Source of the DNA: Verrucomicrobiota bacterium
GTDB lineage: Bacteria; Verrucomicrobiota; Verrucomicrobiia; Chthoniobacterales; Xiphinematobacteraceae
Length of the DNA: 14,861 nucleotides
NCBI GenBank assembly: GCA_003176035.1
Contig: PSRL01000010.1
Coordinates: 1 to 14,861, forward strand
Direction of reading: 5' to 3'
The stretch's first letter is position 1; every line of letters begins with the position of its first letter. The notes beneath the pieces were generated by a model. That model was not told the DNA's origin. It did no database searches and saw only the letters and a list, made by a program, of their open reading frames with translations. Shown here in pieces: positions 1 through 6,876 of this stretch. The position numbers and the translations under genes are program-made.

Positions 1-40
1 TAGCCCTGCGCTACTCGACCAACTGAGCAACATAGGCGCC
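1..40 (-). tRNA. Probable tRNA gene, 5' part only, cut by window edge
   Basis: Read on the minus strand, this stretch has a G+C-rich start followed by GCTCAGTTGGTCGAG, the usual D-arm of a bacterial tRNA. The window ends near the anticodon, so the amino acid cannot be named. The spacing before the D-arm and between it and the last bases is longer than canonical (about 5 and 4 nt instead of 2 and 1). It could therefore be a degenerate tRNA or a fragment left by integration. The 5' end near position 40 is approximate. Confidence 0.45.
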
Positions 41-70
41 GGATGCTTTTCAACCCTTTTTCAGGGGGTA

Positions 71-590
71 CTACGTAGCGAATGAATGACGGAGGGCATT
101 CTCCGGAAAGTCTGACCATGGCAGCTTCTTCAAGTCTGACCATGGCAGCTTCTTCTCTTGATGTAATTTGCCGGTTCTTTGTTGAAAAAAATCTGCTCGT
201 TTTTTTAGCGGTTCTGTAAAGTCGACAATGCATTCCAGCATTCCATCCGTCTGCTTTGCTACCTCTGGCCGAATAAAGATTTGTCCCTTTTCGGCGTCTA
301 TATCTTGCCAGGTCATTCTTTTGATTTCAATGCTCCTTAAGCCTCCAAAACCGCCTAATAGGAGCCCATACCCGAATGGGATCACTCATTTCAGATGGAA
401 GGAGGATTTCCATTTCAGGTGCAGTTAGAATATTCCGTAAAGGGCAAGGGCGCGGTGCAGGAATCTTTGTGAAAGGGTTTCGCTCGATCAATTCCATGTG
501 GTGGCGCACCAAGAAAAAAACATCGAGGCGTATCGCTAAACTCCAGCTCGAGTCCCGTCCGTTCCTTGCACTATTAGAGGCAATTAGAGC
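71..590 (-). pseudogene. Tyrosine recombinase (phage-type integrase), frameshifted and truncated
   Basis: Two reading frames on the minus strand together give the middle of a tyrosine recombinase. The first (about 590 to 373) ends the core-binding domain, with FFLVRHHMELIERNPF and a following ILTAPEMEILL segment. A frameshift near 370-385 is needed to continue into GLRSIEIKRMTWQDID, the catalytic-domain start carrying the first active-site Arg. The gene then jumps to ALRHSFAT, the HxxR-type box, and stops at a TAG at 71-73. The final His/Trp box, the nucleophilic Tyr and the N-terminal DNA-binding domain are missing, and an 8-residue insertion comes from a 24-bp tandem duplication. It is therefore inactive. 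It lies about 15 bp from the 3' end of tRNA-Leu, the usual place for an integrase after tRNA-directed insertion. The 590 end is approximate. Confidence 0.8.
108..155. repeat. 24-bp perfect tandem repeat, two copies
   Basis: The unit beginning AAGTCTGACCATGGCAGC occurs at 108-131 and again, identically, at 132-155. The period of 24 is a multiple of three, so in the recombinase remnant it adds a repeated KLPWSDLK-type octapeptide without breaking the frame. The two copies have not diverged at all, which suggests a recent slippage or duplication inside an already dead gene. Confidence 0.95.
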
Positions 591-602
591 GATTTTTCAG
601 AC

Positions 603-687
603 TGCCGGCGGCGGGACTCGAACCCACACATCCTTTTCAGGATAAGGGATTTTAAGTCCCTTGCGTCTGCCATTTCGCCACGCCGGC
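603..687 (-). tRNA. tRNA-Leu, anticodon UAA
   Basis: This is a complete class II tRNA on the minus strand. The acceptor stem GCCGGCG pairs with CGCCGGC and is followed by discriminator A73. The D-arm is of leucine type (GGCGAAATGGCAGACGC). The anticodon stem AGGGA/TCCCT encloses the loop CTTAAAA, giving anticodon TAA. A long variable arm (ATCCTGAAAAGGAT) follows, then the T-arm GTGGGTTCGAGTCCCGC. The CCA end is not encoded. Its 3' end faces the recombinase remnant, so it is the likely attachment gene of a lost element. Confidence 0.95.
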
Positions 688-895
688 GTATTGTGTAACC
701 CTCGAATCGCGATTTTCTTAAAAATGCAGTTCTTCCTTTTCAGAGGTCGCCTTTGGACTTGAAAAAAGTAGGCTAGAATTGCATCAGAATTTCGGAGCCG
801 CACAAGATCAAAAGGGAAAAATTCTTTTATAGCGCGACCCCTATAAAATGAGAGCAACTTTGAAGGGTATTTTTGGCTGTACATCGGTGCTTTTT

Positions 896-2908
896 TTAGA
901 ATGGCGCCTCCTCGGAAGGCAAATAATCGACCTTCCACCGTTCGAGTTTCGTCTGTGGAATATCCTGTAGAAATCGGGACGGCAGCTGAAAAGCCTCTCC
1001 ATAGCCACCCAGACGAATCTCAGGGTAGCTGAGATAAAGTTCGTCTTTACAGCGAGTGAGGCCAACATAAAAAAGGCGACGTTCTTCCTCAAGTGCTTGT
1101 GGATCGTCTAATGAGCGACTGCTGGGAAACATTCCATCAGCTAACCAGATGAGAAAAACGATCTTCCATTCCAAGCCTTTTGCTTGGTGTACCGAGGAGA
1201 GGGTGACTCGCTCATTTTCCCCTGGGAGAACAATTTTGTCGGCGGTTTCCACGGCACTCAATAGGGCGAGCTGAGAGAGAAATTCCTCTGCATTTTGGAA
1301 CTCCCGTGCAAAGGCCGCAAGCGTTTGGATGTCTTCGTACCGTGCCTCATAATTCGCAAAACGTTCCTTGAGATAGTCATCATAGAGAGTGGAGAGGACC
1401 GATTCGATCATCGATGCTGGCGATATGGTTTTTCCTAGTTCCCGAAATGTATGAGTGAGTTGGGACCAGCTTTTTCGAGCTTTGGTGGAAATTTTCAGGG
1501 AACTATAATCGAAGTCTTTCTTATCCCCAGGATTCGCGGCAATTTGAGTCCACAGAGAATCCGCTGATTTTGCTCCAATGCCAGGTAGAATCCGAACAAT
1601 TCGCTTAAAAGAAATTTCATCTCTGGGGTTAACCGAAAATCTTATGAAAGCCGCTATGTCCTTGATGTGGGCTTGCTCAAAGAAGCGAATGCCACTGGTG
1701 ATAGAAAATGGAATGCCACGGCGCGTAAATTCCAGTTGTACTTCCAAAGAGTGATAGTGTGCACGGTAAAGAACGGCTATTTCGTTGAGGGGAACTCCAT
1801 CTTCGTGAAGTTCAAGGACGCGTTGAGCCACAAAGGATGCCTGTTCGGTGTTGGTAGCCAAAGGCACCCAGGCCGGCTTTTTGCCTGCCGGGGGACGCAT
1901 AGCGGTCAGGGTTTTTTCAAATTGACGTTTATTGGCATGGATGACCGCGTTAGAAACATCGAGAATTTCAGGCACGCTCCGATAATTGGTTTCGATACGA
2001 AAAAGTGAGGTCCCTCTATGGCGCTTGGGAAAGCTTAGGATGTTTTCGAAGTCCGCTCCCCGCCATGAATAAATGGATTGAGCATCATCACCCACTATCA
2101 TGATATTGCCGTGGTGACTTGCAAGCCGCTCCACGAATTCGGATTGGAGGCGATTGGTATCCTGATATTCGTCGACAAGGATGTGGTGAAATTTTTCTCT
2201 GTAAAATTTCGCGATCTCTTCGTGGCTCTCTAACAATTCGAGCGCTTTGGAGAGTAAATCATCAAAATCTAAGGAGTGAGTTGCGCGTTTGCGTACTGCA
2301 AAGGCAGTGAAGACATGTGCGATTTGTTCTGCCATTCCTAGAAAATATGGATAGCGCTGTGTGAGCAGGACCGGCAGAGGCTTTAAGGTGTTTGTGGCGA
2401 GGCCGAAAATTTCTGAGAGAACTTCCGCCTTCGGAAAACGCTTGTCCGGCGTTCTCAATCCTTCTTTGACCACGACGGCTTCAATCATGTTTTTCTGATC
2501 TTCCCGATCCAGAATTGAGAATCCTGGTGGGAATCCAATATTTTCCCCATGAAGGCGCAAAAGCCGATTGCCAATAGAATGAAAAGTGCCACCCCAAATG
2601 CCCTCGCTTCCCACGGGAATCAAAGTTCGGACGCGTGCTAACATTTCATGAGCAGCCTTGTTGGTAAATGTTAAGAGCAGGATATTCTGCGGCATGACTC
2701 CTTGGGCAAGAAGCCACGCAACGCGGTAAGTGAGAGTGCGGGTTTTTCCGCTGCCAGCACCGGCAATGACGAGATTCGCACCGGGCTTCGCTTGAACGGC
2801 GGCAATCTGCTGGGCATTTAAATCATTGGCAAAATCGATATGATGGGCGGACTGGGGATGTCCGGCTAGAGAATAATGTGTTGTCACAGGCTCGAAACGG
2901 TTCAACAC
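896..2908 (-). CDS. UvrD/Rep/PcrA-family ATP-dependent DNA helicase (superfamily 1A)
   Basis: This 670-residue cytoplasmic protein is a 3'-5' DNA helicase of the Rep/PcrA/UvrD group, and its length matches E. coli Rep (about 673). Motifs appear in order: a Q-motif-like LNAQQIAAV at 30-38, Walker A GAGSGKT at 50-56, motif Ia LTFTNKAAHEM, Walker B DEYQD at 246-250, motif III GDDAQSIYSWRGA ending at 285, motif V HQAKGLEWKIVFL, and motif VI EEERRLFYVGLTR. The C-terminus is short and shows no clear RecB-type nuclease. Family roles are restart of blocked replication forks and repair. Which paralogue this is cannot be told from one sequence. The start is a GTG at 2906-2908 with AGAAGG touching it, so the exact start is uncertain. 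It follows the dacA-like gene by 50 nt on the same strand and may share its transcript. Confidence 0.93.
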   Translation of the reverse strand: MLNRFEPVTTHYSLAGHPQSAHHIDFANDLNAQQIAAVQAKPGANLVIAGAGSGKTRTLTYRVAWLLAQGVMPQNILLLTFTNKAAHEMLARVRTLIPVGSEGIWGGTFHSIGNRLLRLHGENIGFPPGFSILDREDQKNMIEAVVVKEGLRTPDKRFPKAEVLSEIFGLATNTLKPLPVLLTQRYPYFLGMAEQIAHVFTAFAVRKRATHSLDFDDLLSKALELLESHEEIAKFYREKFHHILVDEYQDTNRLQSEFVERLASHHGNIMIVGDDAQSIYSWRGADFENILSFPKRHRGTSLFRIETNYRSVPEILDVSNAVIHANKRQFEKTLTAMRPPAGKKPAWVPLATNTEQASFVAQRVLELHEDGVPLNEIAVLYRAHYHSLEVQLEFTRRGIPFSITSGIRFFEQAHIKDIAAFIRFSVNPRDEISFKRIVRILPGIGAKSADSLWTQIAANPGDKKDFDYSSLKISTKARKSWSQLTHTFRELGKTISPASMIESVLSTLYDDYLKERFANYEARYEDIQTLAAFAREFQNAEEFLSQLALLSAVETADKIVLPGENERVTLSSVHQAKGLEWKIVFLIWLADGMFPSSRSLDDPQALEEERRLFYVGLTRCKDELYLSYPEIRLGGYGEAFQLPSRFLQDIPQTKLERWKVDYLPSEEAPF

Positions 2909-2919
2909 CTTCTACTGTC

Positions 2920-2929
2920 TGCCGCGGCA
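2920..2929. repeat. 10-bp perfect palindrome between dacA-like gene and helicase gene
   Basis: TGCCGCGGCA reads the same on both strands and sits in the 50-nt gap between two co-directional genes. It has no T-tract, so it is not an obvious intrinsic terminator. It might be a protein-binding site or chance. Confidence 0.4.
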
Positions 2930-2958
2930 AGCACGAAGCTATTAAATGAATTTTTTCT

Positions 2959-3948
2959 TTACGTGCGCCGAGTGTGCTTGCGCCGGCCTGAGACTGTGGA
3001 GCTGCTTTTCTTCACTTTTTTTGCAACAGCAGCTTTTGTCAGACGACTAGCAGCGACTTCTTCCGGCGTAAGCCCTAGCCCATATACTAACAAACTCTGG
3101 CCATCCTTCCAAATTTTTGAGCGCGCAGGCTCTCCGAGGATAACGGCGATGACCTCTCTTCCTCGCCAGCTGCCGCTTGCAATCAGGCAATGACCCGCTT
3201 TCTCGGTGTAACCGGTCTTCATTCCGTTACAAAATGAATAATCCCGCAAAAGATGATTGGTGTTTGGAATAATTACGGTTTTCCCGCTATTAAATTTAAA
3301 GGAAATGGTGCGGTAGTGGACAATGTCATGCACTATTGGATTAGCATACGCAGCCCGAGCCACTATTGCCATGTCCCGGGCAGTGGAATATTGAGTGTCA
3401 CAAGGTAGGCCATTTGGATTTTCAAAATGGGAGGAAGTCCCTTTCAACTCAGCCATCCGGCGATTCATTTTTTCCGCAAACGCCGCCACGCTTCCGGCAT
3501 TATCACGTGCAAGGGCAACTGCGACATCGTTTGCGCTTTTCACTAGGAGGGCAACGAGAAGCCCCTGCCGAGTGTAGGTCTCGCCGGCATGGAGACCCAA
3601 TTTCGTAGGTAGGACCATTGTGTCCGATTTGTCTATCACCACTTTTTTGTCGAGATCTCCGCTTTCGGCAACGATCAAAGCCGTCAGGAGTTTTTGAGTG
3701 CTGGCGACCTGACGCGGTTCGTTTTCATTATGTCTTAGAAGAACTTTTCCGGTATGTGCGTCAAAGAGTACCGCTGCTTTGGCGGTGAGCATGGGTGGCA
3801 TTGCTTCGGGAGCAGGCGTGGGAAAAGAAACGGAGGCCTCTTGTACAGGGCTCGCGGTTGGAGAAGGGGAAGGCTGCTGCGCGATGACTAGACTAGGAAC
3901 GACCGTGAACGTCACGATTATCCAAATTCTCAGTGTGATGGGAATCAT
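2959..3948 (-). CDS. D-alanyl-D-alanine carboxypeptidase, peptidase family S11 (DacA-like low-mass PBP)
   Basis: This periplasmic enzyme of 329 residues removes the terminal D-Ala from peptidoglycan stem peptides. An N-terminal hydrophobic segment (about 5-23, ending SLVIA) looks like a signal peptide and is followed by a Pro/Ser-rich linker to about residue 52. The three penicilloyl-serine transferase motifs are present: S83-T-Q-K86 with the nucleophile Ser83, S138-A-N140, and K244-T-G246 followed by YT. The S11 SxN context (VKSANDVAVALA) and HFENPNGLP are typical. There is no clear C-terminal amphipathic anchor. Instead the protein ends in a very basic tail (KKVKKSSS, RRKHTRR), which may bind the anionic envelope. 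The ATG lies inside the end of the upstream TPR gene (56-nt overlap) and has no Shine-Dalgarno, so translation may be coupled. Confidence 0.93.
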   Translation of the reverse strand: MIPITLRIWIIVTFTVVPSLVIAQQPSPSPTASPVQEASVSFPTPAPEAMPPMLTAKAAVLFDAHTGKVLLRHNENEPRQVASTQKLLTALIVAESGDLDKKVVIDKSDTMVLPTKLGLHAGETYTRQGLLVALLVKSANDVAVALARDNAGSVAAFAEKMNRRMAELKGTSSHFENPNGLPCDTQYSTARDMAIVARAAYANPIVHDIVHYRTISFKFNSGKTVIIPNTNHLLRDYSFCNGMKTGYTEKAGHCLIASGSWRGREVIAVILGEPARSKIWKDGQSLLVYGLGLTPEEVAASRLTKAAVAKKVKKSSSTVSGRRKHTRRT

Positions 3949-4750
3949 TTGGCGGAATGGGAAATTTTTGGGACGGAGAGGGGGATTTTAAAGTTTTTTC
4001 CATATTGGCGTCCCGAGGTGCGCCACATTGTATGGCAATATAATAGTGTCGCTTGGCAAGCTCAAAGGCGGGGGGGGTGCGGGCCATGTAGATAACAGCG
4101 AGATTATAGTGAGCATCGCGATAAGTGGTGTCAAGTTCCACGGCGGCGCGAAGTTCTGATTCAGCGGCATCCGGCCATCCCAGTCGATTCATCACAACGC
4201 CGAGATAATTTCGAACGCGGGGGTTCTGAGCTTCGTAGATTTTTGCTTGAGCAAGGGCGGCCAAGGCTTCGTCCAGCCGATTTTGGTCCATATAGAGGGT
4301 TCCAAGCGCTAGCCAGGCGGTGCCTGTTTCTAAACGCAAGGAAATGGCATGCTTCAAATTTTTTTCCGCGGACTCTGTTTTGCCTGCCCGATACTGAGCA
4401 ATGCCTAAGTTGACAAGACCTACCAGATTGTTAGGCGCAAGTTGTAACACTTCTTCATAAGCACGAATTGCCCGCTGGAAATTTCCTTGGGCAAAGGCGG
4501 CGTTGCCTTCCGCAGCGGCACGTTGAGCTTCGTTAGGGATAAATTCGGAAGTGCTCTTAGAGGAGGAGGGTGAAAGCAAACTGTCGTCGGGTTTGTTTAG
4601 CGAAATGGTTGAGGTGGAACTTGGAGCAAAAGCCGATGGAGAAAAGCTGACTGGTTTGCCAAGACTCAAGTGGATCGGCAATATGACCGTTGTCGTGCCC
4701 ACGACGATAGCGTTTGAGAGACGCCGAGAGAAGGCTAACGGCTCCTTCAT
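3893..4750 (-). CDS. TPR-repeat protein, probably exported or membrane-attached
   Basis: A hydrophobic stretch at about residues 12-30 (IVVGTTTVILPIHLSL) looks like a signal peptide or anchor. It is followed by a Ser/Pro-rich linker (about 31-72) and roughly five tetratricopeptide repeats (about 74-107, 108-141, 142-175, 176-209, 210-245) with the usual G-Y-A pattern, for example NLGIAQYRAGKTESAEKNLKHAI. TPRs are protein-binding scaffolds, and no catalytic motif is visible. The total is 285 residues. The ATG at 4748-4750 was chosen because it follows the proC stop by 1 nt (TAATATG). A longer in-frame version would run 27 codons into proC. The 3' end overlaps the carboxypeptidase gene, and its last 25 residues (Pro/His/Asn-rich) look unconstrained. 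Its partner is unknown; the neighbour suggests envelope work. Confidence 0.8.
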   Translation of the reverse strand: MKEPLAFSRRLSNAIVVGTTTVILPIHLSLGKPVSFSPSAFAPSSTSTISLNKPDDSLLSPSSSKSTSEFIPNEAQRAAAEGNAAFAQGNFQRAIRAYEEVLQLAPNNLVGLVNLGIAQYRAGKTESAEKNLKHAISLRLETGTAWLALGTLYMDQNRLDEALAALAQAKIYEAQNPRVRNYLGVVMNRLGWPDAAESELRAAVELDTTYRDAHYNLAVIYMARTPPAFELAKRHYYIAIQCGAPRDANMEKTLKSPSPSQKFPIPPNDSHHTENLDNRDVHGRS

Positions 4751-4751
4751 A

Positions 4752-5543
4752 TTAGCGTCCCAGCTCTTCGGAGCGCTCTTTCGCTGCCCGGACTGCTCGA
4801 ATAAACGCAGCACGCATACCTTCATCTTCAAGGACGCCTAATGCCGCCGCCGTCGTCCCGGCGGGGCTGGTAATCATTTCTCGGAGTAGGGCGGGATGTA
4901 GTCCGCTCTGTTCCGCAAAGATAGCGGCGCCTCGGACGGTCTGAATTGCCAAATGAAGGGCTACCGATCGAGGCAGTCCGACAGCGACTCCCCCATCTGA
5001 AAGGGCCTCAATGATCAGATAAATGTATGCCGGGCCGCTTCCACTCATTCCTACGACCGCATCAAAAAGAGATTCTTTTATTTCGATCACGCTTCCCACC
5101 GCTTCAAAAATTTGCCGAACCCGTTCGACATCCGCAATGCTTGCGGAGGCTCCTGGTGCGATGGCAGTAGTGCTCACACCTGCCATGGCACCGGTATTTG
5201 GCATGGCTCGTACGACACGAGCTCCCGAAAGTGAGGCGAGGCTCTCAGCGGATTTGCCCGTCACAACAGAAACCAACAGTTTACGGGACAAAGCCTCGCC
5301 ACAGGATTGTAAAGCTGCCGCAACATCCCAAGGTTTCACAGCAAGGAGAATCAGCTCAGCTTCTTGAACAACTTCGGCATTATTTTTGCCCGCACGGATG
5401 CCTGTCTCCTTGGTGAGGAGAGCCAGTGGTTCCGGACTCCGGCTGGAAACAATGATATCTTGAGGAAGGCACAGTTTGGCACGTAAGAGACCTTCGACAA
5501 GAGCCCGAGTTATGCGACCGCCCCCAATAAATCCATATTTCAT
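4752..5543 (-). CDS. proC: Pyrroline-5-carboxylate reductase (last step of proline synthesis)
   Basis: ProC reduces 1-pyrroline-5-carboxylate to L-proline with NAD(P)H in the cytoplasm. The Rossmann entry GFIGGGRITRALVEG is at residues 4-18, followed by LAVKPWD, VRAMPNTGA, and the dimer/active-site signature MSGSGPAYIYLIIEALSDGG. The C-terminal ITSPAGTTAAALGVLE and the closing AAKERSEELG helix are typical of the family. The length of 263 fits the usual 260-280. The start MKYGFIGGG at 5541-5543 gives the normal family N-terminus. An ATG six codons upstream (5559-5561) is an alternative, and neither has a clear ribosome-binding site. It leads a leftward run with the TPR and carboxypeptidase genes and diverges from the lipoprotein gene. 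Confidence 0.95.
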   Translation of the reverse strand: MKYGFIGGGRITRALVEGLLRAKLCLPQDIIVSSRSPEPLALLTKETGIRAGKNNAEVVQEAELILLAVKPWDVAAALQSCGEALSRKLLVSVVTGKSAESLASLSGARVVRAMPNTGAMAGVSTTAIAPGASASIADVERVRQIFEAVGSVIEIKESLFDAVVGMSGSGPAYIYLIIEALSDGGVAVGLPRSVALHLAIQTVRGAAIFAEQSGLHPALLREMITSPAGTTAAALGVLEDEGMRAAFIRAVRAAKERSEELGR

Positions 5544-5626
5544 ATCAAACAGAGATCTCATTTCTGTGTGGGAAGAGGCAAGCCCGTTCCTGCTAACCTA
5601 CCTTACCGAATGTTCCGAAAAGAGGG

Positions 5627-5655
5627 TTGCACCGGGCGAGATCCTCCGTTACCAC
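5627..5655 (+). promoter_or_regulatory. Possible promoter for the lipoprotein gene
   Basis: TTGCAC at 5627-5632 and TACCAC at 5650-5655 are separated by 17 nt, and the ATG follows after 6 nt. The -10 is poor (about half of consensus), so this is only a candidate. The geometry matches that in front of the Cys-rich peptide gene and would place the transcript start at or next to the ATG. Confidence 0.3.
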
Positions 5656-5661
5656 TGGTTT

Positions 5662-6183
5662 ATGCGCCGTTGTGGTTTTCCTTTTATCGTCCCGTTGATT
5701 GCTGTTACGGTCTTTGCGGTAAGCATCTTATCCGGGTGTGTTACAAAGCCATCGGTTGATCCGCGGATCGTCGCCGCAATGGCTGCTCACAATGTTTCGG
5801 GACGGACAGCTACTAAGATCCAAACAGGCCAATCGTTAGATTATAGGGATATTGTTTATTTGGTCAGGGCCAAAGTGCCTACGGCTATTATAATTGCCTA
5901 TTTGCGGAGCACTGAAAAATCCTACCAGTTTACTCCGGGTCAATTGGACACCCTCAGAAATCTGGGAGCATCTTCGCAACTCATTAACTATCTCAATGAA
6001 ACTAAGGGATTTTATGCGATGAGCGGTACCTCACGTCCCCCTTCACAGGCCAATTTGAAACGTTTGCGAGCAAAAAGCCGCTCCTTCTTATCTCCGACAC
6101 AGTCCTTTCTTGATGAAGTGACGGATCCGGCCTACGAAGAGTCGCTCTTTTCTCCTTTTTATTTACATCCCAAAAAATCGTAG
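5662..6183 (+). CDS. Small lipoprotein of unknown function
   Basis: A type II signal peptide is visible: basic MRRC, a hydrophobic core (FPFIVPLIAVTVFAVSI), then the lipobox LSGC. The mature protein would be lipid-anchored at that Cys. The rest (173 residues in all) contains a helical segment repeated in spirit: VAAMAAHNVSGRTATKIQTG, a DIVYLVRAKVPTAIIIAYLRST helix, and QLDTLRNLGASSQLINYLNE. The last two pair a 'hydrophobic stretch ending in xxIxYL' twice, like a short helical repeat. I do not recognise a named family. The reading frame is open 62 codons further upstream, but that part overlaps proC and lacks export features, so the ATG at 5662 is preferred. It is the only rightward gene in the left two thirds of the window and converges on leuD. 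Confidence 0.75.
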   Translation: MRRCGFPFIVPLIAVTVFAVSILSGCVTKPSVDPRIVAAMAAHNVSGRTATKIQTGQSLDYRDIVYLVRAKVPTAIIIAYLRSTEKSYQFTPGQLDTLRNLGASSQLINYLNETKGFYAMSGTSRPPSQANLKRLRAKSRSFLSPTQSFLDEVTDPAYEESLFSPFYLHPKKS

Positions 6184-6225
6184 GGCTGGCAGAGCAGGGA
6201 AGATGCGCAGAGTGAGTTGGAGGGG

Positions 6226-6831
6226 TTATGCGTGAAAATAGGGAAGCCGCTCTGCTACCTTTTTAACCAGTGCTACGCCATCGAGCAGTTCGCTAATTGG
6301 GTCCCAATTTCCCTCAATCAGCGCGTTTCGAGCATGTTCAGGCAAGCTTCCTTGGAAAGTTTTATCGCCGCCGACGGCTATTTTACAGGAAACGACATCA
6401 ATCGTAAGTTTGGCGGTGGGATCTGAGTCGACTAGTTCGGTGAGCTTGCGGAGGGATTCTCTCTCGAGAGAGATGCAAGGCATTCCCAAAGTTATCGAAT
6501 TTCCAAAGAAAATTTCCGCATAACTTTCTGCCACAATGACGCGAATGCCGTGACGATAAAGTGCCTGCGGGGCATGTTCACGAGAGCTTCCACAACCAAA
6601 GTTAGAACCGGTGATGAGGATATTTGCTGCTTGGTGCTCAGGAGCATTTAACGGATGAGGTTTTGGGGTGCCTTCCGAGGTGAATCTTTCGTCCCAAAAG
6701 GCATATTGACCTAAGTCATCAAAGGTAACGCATTTTAAGAAACGAGCGGGAATAATACGGTCGGTGTCAATATCGTCACCAGGGATATGGACTGCGGTTC
6801 CGGTTACGGTGAGAATTTTTTGTAAAGCCAT
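6226..6831 (-). CDS. leuD: 3-isopropylmalate dehydratase, small subunit
   Basis: LeuD is the swivel-domain subunit that with LeuC isomerises 2- to 3-isopropylmalate in leucine biosynthesis. The signature GSNFGCGSSREHA is at 75-87, preceded by DIDTDRIIPARFLK at 20-33 and followed by ESYAEIFFGNSITLGMPCI. The length of 201 equals that of E. coli LeuD. It starts 45 nt after the leuC stop on the same strand, so the two are almost certainly co-transcribed. No Shine-Dalgarno precedes its ATG. The C-terminal YFHA tail is ordinary. The gene converges with the lipoprotein gene, 42 nt away. Confidence 0.97.
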   Translation of the reverse strand: MALQKILTVTGTAVHIPGDDIDTDRIIPARFLKCVTFDDLGQYAFWDERFTSEGTPKPHPLNAPEHQAANILITGSNFGCGSSREHAPQALYRHGIRVIVAESYAEIFFGNSITLGMPCISLERESLRKLTELVDSDPTAKLTIDVVSCKIAVGGDKTFQGSLPEHARNALIEGNWDPISELLDGVALVKKVAERLPYFHA

Positions 6832-6876
6832 TTTTTGAGTCAGTAAATTGGGCGGATAGGAGTGTGATATCGGCGA

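Noticed and set aside
548..621. TCGAGTCCCG at 548-557 matches the T-arm of tRNA-Leu (612-621), which looked like an attachment-site duplication
   Set aside because: The match is only 10 bp and inverted relative to the tRNA; integration produces direct repeats, so this is probably chance or a common T-arm-like word.
4751..4831. Upstream extension of the TPR protein by 27 codons into proC
   Set aside because: The ATG 1 nt after the proC stop gives an immediate hydrophobic export segment; the extension is Cys/Arg-rich and out of frame with proC coding.
5476..5661. Upstream extension of the lipoprotein reading frame by 62 codons
   Set aside because: It overlaps the proC 5' end, has no export signal at its own N-terminus and would bury a perfect lipoprotein signal peptide inside the protein.
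6189..6255. GCAGAGC/GCTCTGC arms between the convergent lipoprotein and leuD genes as a bidirectional terminator
   Set aside because: The 53-nt loop and lack of T-tracts make it a poor terminator, and one arm lies in leuD codons.
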